Of a stretch of DNA of 7,271 nucleotides, positions 5,556 through 7,271 are shown in pieces (the stretch's first letter is position 1; every line of letters starts with the position of its first letter). The notes beneath the pieces are model-generated. The model made no database searches. It was not told where the DNA came from and was given only the letters and a program-made list of their open reading frames with translations. The position numbers and the translations under genes are program-made. Source of the stretch: JBEKIK01 sp049509395 (lineage in GTDB: Bacteria > Planctomycetota > Planctomycetia > Pirellulales > Thermoguttaceae); assembly GCA_049509395.1 (NCBI GenBank), contig JBEKZY010000475.1:1-7271 (forward strand), given 5' to 3'.

Positions 5556-6185
5556 TCATTTCCCCATGTGCTTATTGATAATTATGTTTACCCTCTGGCG
5601 TGAAAGACCTGCTGCAAGGCCAATCAGGTCAAAAGTGTGACCCGCCTTCCTCGCAGCAACCATGCAGCGAATCATTTCATCTCTGGTTTTGGCTTTGCGG
5701 ATTTTTATCAATATCTTATTGCCAATAATAGCTTGATCTTTGAGATATGCACGCATTTGCGGTCGATTAGGCGACTCTTTGAAAGTAAGCCAATAGGTAT
5801 TTCCTGGTGAGTGCGGCTTGTTGTTGTTATATCTCCACAATCGTGCATCATTACTGGGAGGATCACCAATATCCTTTATGAACGCTTCGTAATCCTGCCA
5901 TTTCTTGGGCAATGATCCATTTTGTTTCAAGCGTTGCCATGCGAAGTATGACTTTGTGTGACCCATAGAACGCTTTGCCCATGAACAACGTAGGCATTGG
6001 GTGGAACGTTTGTTGATGAGGTTGAACTCGTGTACATTTTTTTGCACACCGCAATCGCAATGGCAAAGCCACATCTGATTCCCAGCAGATTCAAGCACAA
6101 CCCACTTTCCGAATCGTTTTCCAGTCAAATCTTTGGGCTTTGACCGCTTAGTTCTTTTGCGAATAGTTTTAGGTTGTTTTTTCAT
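5556..6185 (-). CDS. Zinc-ribbon/AP2-HNH-like protein with C-terminal HTH, copy 2
   Basis: The protein has 209 residues and is paralogous along its length to the gene at 958-1602. It has the same basic N-terminus, DLTGKRFGKWVV (19-30), zinc-ribbon cysteines C41, C43, C45, C64 and C67, the HNH-like block GHTKSYFAWQRLK (75-87), GDPPSNDARL (107-116), NTYW (129-132) and the C-terminal helix-turn-helix LAAGLSRQRVNIIINK. It differs by indels after WVV and by a divergent stretch between NTYW and the helix-turn-helix. The frame is open for 54 more codons to 6347, but that segment overlaps the small Cys/His gene in another frame and is absent from copy 1, so the start at 6185 is used. That ATG follows the TGA of the upstream gene by a single base, which implies translational coupling. 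A DNA-binding function is inferred. Confidence 0.87.
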   Translation of the reverse strand: MKKQPKTIRKRTKRSKPKDLTGKRFGKWVVLESAGNQMWLCHCDCGVQKNVHEFNLINKRSTQCLRCSWAKRSMGHTKSYFAWQRLKQNGSLPKKWQDYEAFIKDIGDPPSNDARLWRYNNNKPHSPGNTYWLTFKESPNRPQMRAYLKDQAIIGNKILIKIRKAKTRDEMIRCMVAARKAGHTFDLIGLAAGLSRQRVNIIINKHMGK

Positions 6186-6186
6186 A

Positions 6187-6420
6187 TCAGCCCTCCCAAT
6201 CGCCCGCATAAGCCAAATTATACCCTGTTTTCCAATATGGACTTTCGCTGTCCGTGCAATGGGCTTCCCGATGCCCTTCCGCTGCCCCGTGTCGATGCCA
6301 TTTATTACAATGTTTGCACCAAACCAACCAATGCGTTGAGCCCCCAATCACGGCTTCATAGGCGGGAAGGACGGGGGCATCCAGGTCGATGAGATCGAAT
6401 TCTGAGATCGGTACTTTCAT
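6187..6420 (-). CDS. Small Cys/His-rich protein (CxxCxxWHxHG…EGHRxAHC)
   Basis: The protein has 77 residues and no family name I can give with certainty. Residues about 32-57 carry WCKHCNKWHRHGAAEGHREA then HC, followed by SPYWKTGYNLAYAG. Two Cys in a CxxC, several His and a further Cys suggest a zinc-binding fold. I recall similar short proteins from phages and plasmids of several phyla, but no function. The ATG overlaps the stop of the DUF1444-like gene in ATGA (4-nt overlap), and its own stop lies 1 nt before copy 2, so the three genes form one tightly coupled unit. The match of frame, overlap and motif makes it real despite its size. Confidence 0.8.
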   Translation of the reverse strand: MKVPISEFDLIDLDAPVLPAYEAVIGGSTHWLVWCKHCNKWHRHGAAEGHREAHCTDSESPYWKTGYNLAYAGDWEG

Positions 6421-7151
6421 TTTTGGAGCCTATTCCCCATTGCCGCCAATTGTTCTTCAGAAGGAAATCCCGTGACTCGATACCGTGGTGGGTACATCTC
6501 AAGTCGTTCCATCAGATCACCCACCTCGTCCAGGGCCTTTTGACGTTCGACCATGGCTGTTTCTCCATCCCGCCGAGTGAACACCACCATGTCCGTCTCG
6601 GGCAACAACGCAACCACGCCTTCCGCCCACACAGCATAGCTGAATATCTTACCATCTGGAGCTTGAATAATACTGAACGTCGCCACAAAGACATCCACGC
6701 CGTTCTTGATGTTCATCTTGTCAAGCAGATCCTTTTGCTCGGCGTAGTCCCGCCCCAATGAATGGAGGTGAAGTTGCTGAAACTCCTTGTAGAGGGAGTG
6801 CGACACGTCGGGCAGCCAAGGCACCCACTCATCGCCGTCCAACCGAAGGGCAATGCCTGAGATTGGGCGTGGCTCCTTGAGTGCCTCGGTCGTCATCGCC
6901 AGCATTGCGTTTAACCCTTCAATATCGTCAGAGCCAGCGACGACTAGGTTATCTCGATTGGGGATCATGGCGATGGGTTCGCCTTTGACGTGAAACTGAC
7001 GAATGAGATCGGTCAAGATCAGTCGGGAGCCATCATAACTGTCGCCCGCTGCCGAGAGGTAAACGCCTTCGCCTGTTGGGGGACCAATGAACTTCAACGA
7101 TAATTGTGACAAGTTCTTGCAAGCGATCTCCAACGCCTCGTAGAAAGTCAT
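6417..7151 (-). CDS. DUF1444-like protein
   Basis: The protein has 244 residues, soluble, with no signal peptide or membrane helix. Residues about 30-115 contain AAGDSYDGSRLILTDLIRQF, then GEPIAMIPNRDNLVVAGSDD and a following EWVPW. This matches the DUF1444-type arrangement GDYEASLLLLDxLW…G-D-L-V-V-A-V-P-A-R-D-x-L-x-V-x-GS(D/E)-x-EGL, whose molecular role is unknown. The second half repeats a hydrophobic strand pattern with ALLPETDMVVF, possibly a second, weaker copy of the same fold. The ATG at 7151 is the only start codon in this frame inside the window: upstream the frame stays open to about 7266 without ATG, GTG or TTG. There is no Shine-Dalgarno; an inverted repeat occupies the place where one would be. 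First gene of the three-gene unit. Confidence 0.82.
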   Translation of the reverse strand: MTFYEALEIACKNLSQLSLKFIGPPTGEGVYLSAAGDSYDGSRLILTDLIRQFHVKGEPIAMIPNRDNLVVAGSDDIEGLNAMLAMTTEALKEPRPISGIALRLDGDEWVPWLPDVSHSLYKEFQQLHLHSLGRDYAEQKDLLDKMNIKNGVDVFVATFSIIQAPDGKIFSYAVWAEGVVALLPETDMVVFTRRDGETAMVERQKALDEVGDLMERLEMYPPRYRVTGFPSEEQLAAMGNRLQK

Positions 7152-7158
7152 GTAAACA

Positions 7159-7192
7159 ACGGTTGAAAACCGTGGCGCGTGTGGGTTGAAAA
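7159..7192. promoter_or_regulatory. Inverted and direct repeats immediately upstream of the DUF1444-like gene
   Basis: ACGGTT-GAA-AACCGT (7159-7173) is a perfect 6-bp inverted repeat whose edge lies 7 nt before the ATG at 7151. GGTTGAAAA occurs at 7161-7169 and again at 7184-7192, a spacing of 23 bp, about two helical turns. A minus-strand TACAAT at 7227-7222 could be a -10, with no convincing -35. The set resembles operator half-sites or a hairpin masking the start. No regulator is identified. Confidence 0.3.
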
Positions 7193-7271
7193 GTGTAGCG
7201 CTCAGGATGAAAGATGGTTCTATTGTAACTCCGATGTTAAGGGAAAGAAAGTAGTCTACCCTGACCTAGGT

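Noticed and set aside
6186..6347. A 54-codon N-terminal extension of the copy 2 zinc-ribbon/HTH protein
   Set aside because: It overlaps the well-supported Cys/His gene in another frame and has no counterpart in copy 1, whose homology begins exactly at the ATG equivalent to 6185.
6423..6761. Plus-strand open frame of 112 codons
   Set aside because: Antisense to the DUF1444-like gene, whose frame shows conserved blocks and overlaps its neighbour in ATGA.
1..7271. tRNA, rRNA, CRISPR array or IS element
   Set aside because: No cloverleaf, rRNA block, regular short repeats with spacers, or transposase motifs with terminal inverted repeats were seen on either strand.

Overview
The window looks like a stretch of bacterial chromosome, most likely from a planctomycete. 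The clues are a PEP-CTERM exported protein with a planctomycete-style tail, a DUF4337 membrane protein, a 6-TM TVGYGD channel of the kind common in that phylum, moderate GC, and a mix of genes with and without Shine-Dalgarno sites. The phylum call is inference. No rRNA, tRNA, CRISPR array or insertion-sequence transposase was seen. All genes but one lie on the minus strand.

Layout from right to left, following minus-strand transcription. First is a compact three-gene unit: a DUF1444-like protein (7151-6417), a small Cys/His protein overlapping it by 4 nt (6420-6187), and copy 2 of a zinc-ribbon/HNH-like/HTH protein starting 1 nt after the previous stop (6185-5556). Directly downstream lies a short C-terminal remnant of a pRiA4b ORF-3-like gene (about 5545-5411). 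Then comes the only plus-strand gene, a secreted PEP-CTERM protein (4565-5248), with its own likely promoter, a roughly 255-nt leader and a clear rho-independent terminator. Divergent from it is a membrane-protein operon: an acidic RMF-like small protein (4071-3835), a 6-TM potassium channel (3828-3113) whose reading frame is broken once, a two-TM coiled-coil protein (3101-2295) and a DUF4337 protein (2187-1648). Copy 1 of the zinc-ribbon/HNH-like/HTH gene follows (1602-958), and then a DUF1963/YwqG-family gene that runs off the left edge (847-<1).

The most unusual content is the pair of paralogous zinc-ribbon/HNH-like/HTH genes 4.6 kb apart in the same orientation. They resemble phage AP2/HNH homing-type proteins but carry a C-terminal helix-turn-helix. 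Homology between them stops almost exactly at the coding boundaries, each is attached to the end of a different operon, and one abuts a truncated gene. This suggests a small mobile or proliferating gene family. The second notable item is the RMF-like/K+ channel/coiled-coil/DUF4337 operon, which joins a possible ribosome-associated stress protein to a channel gene that now carries an apparent one-base deletion.
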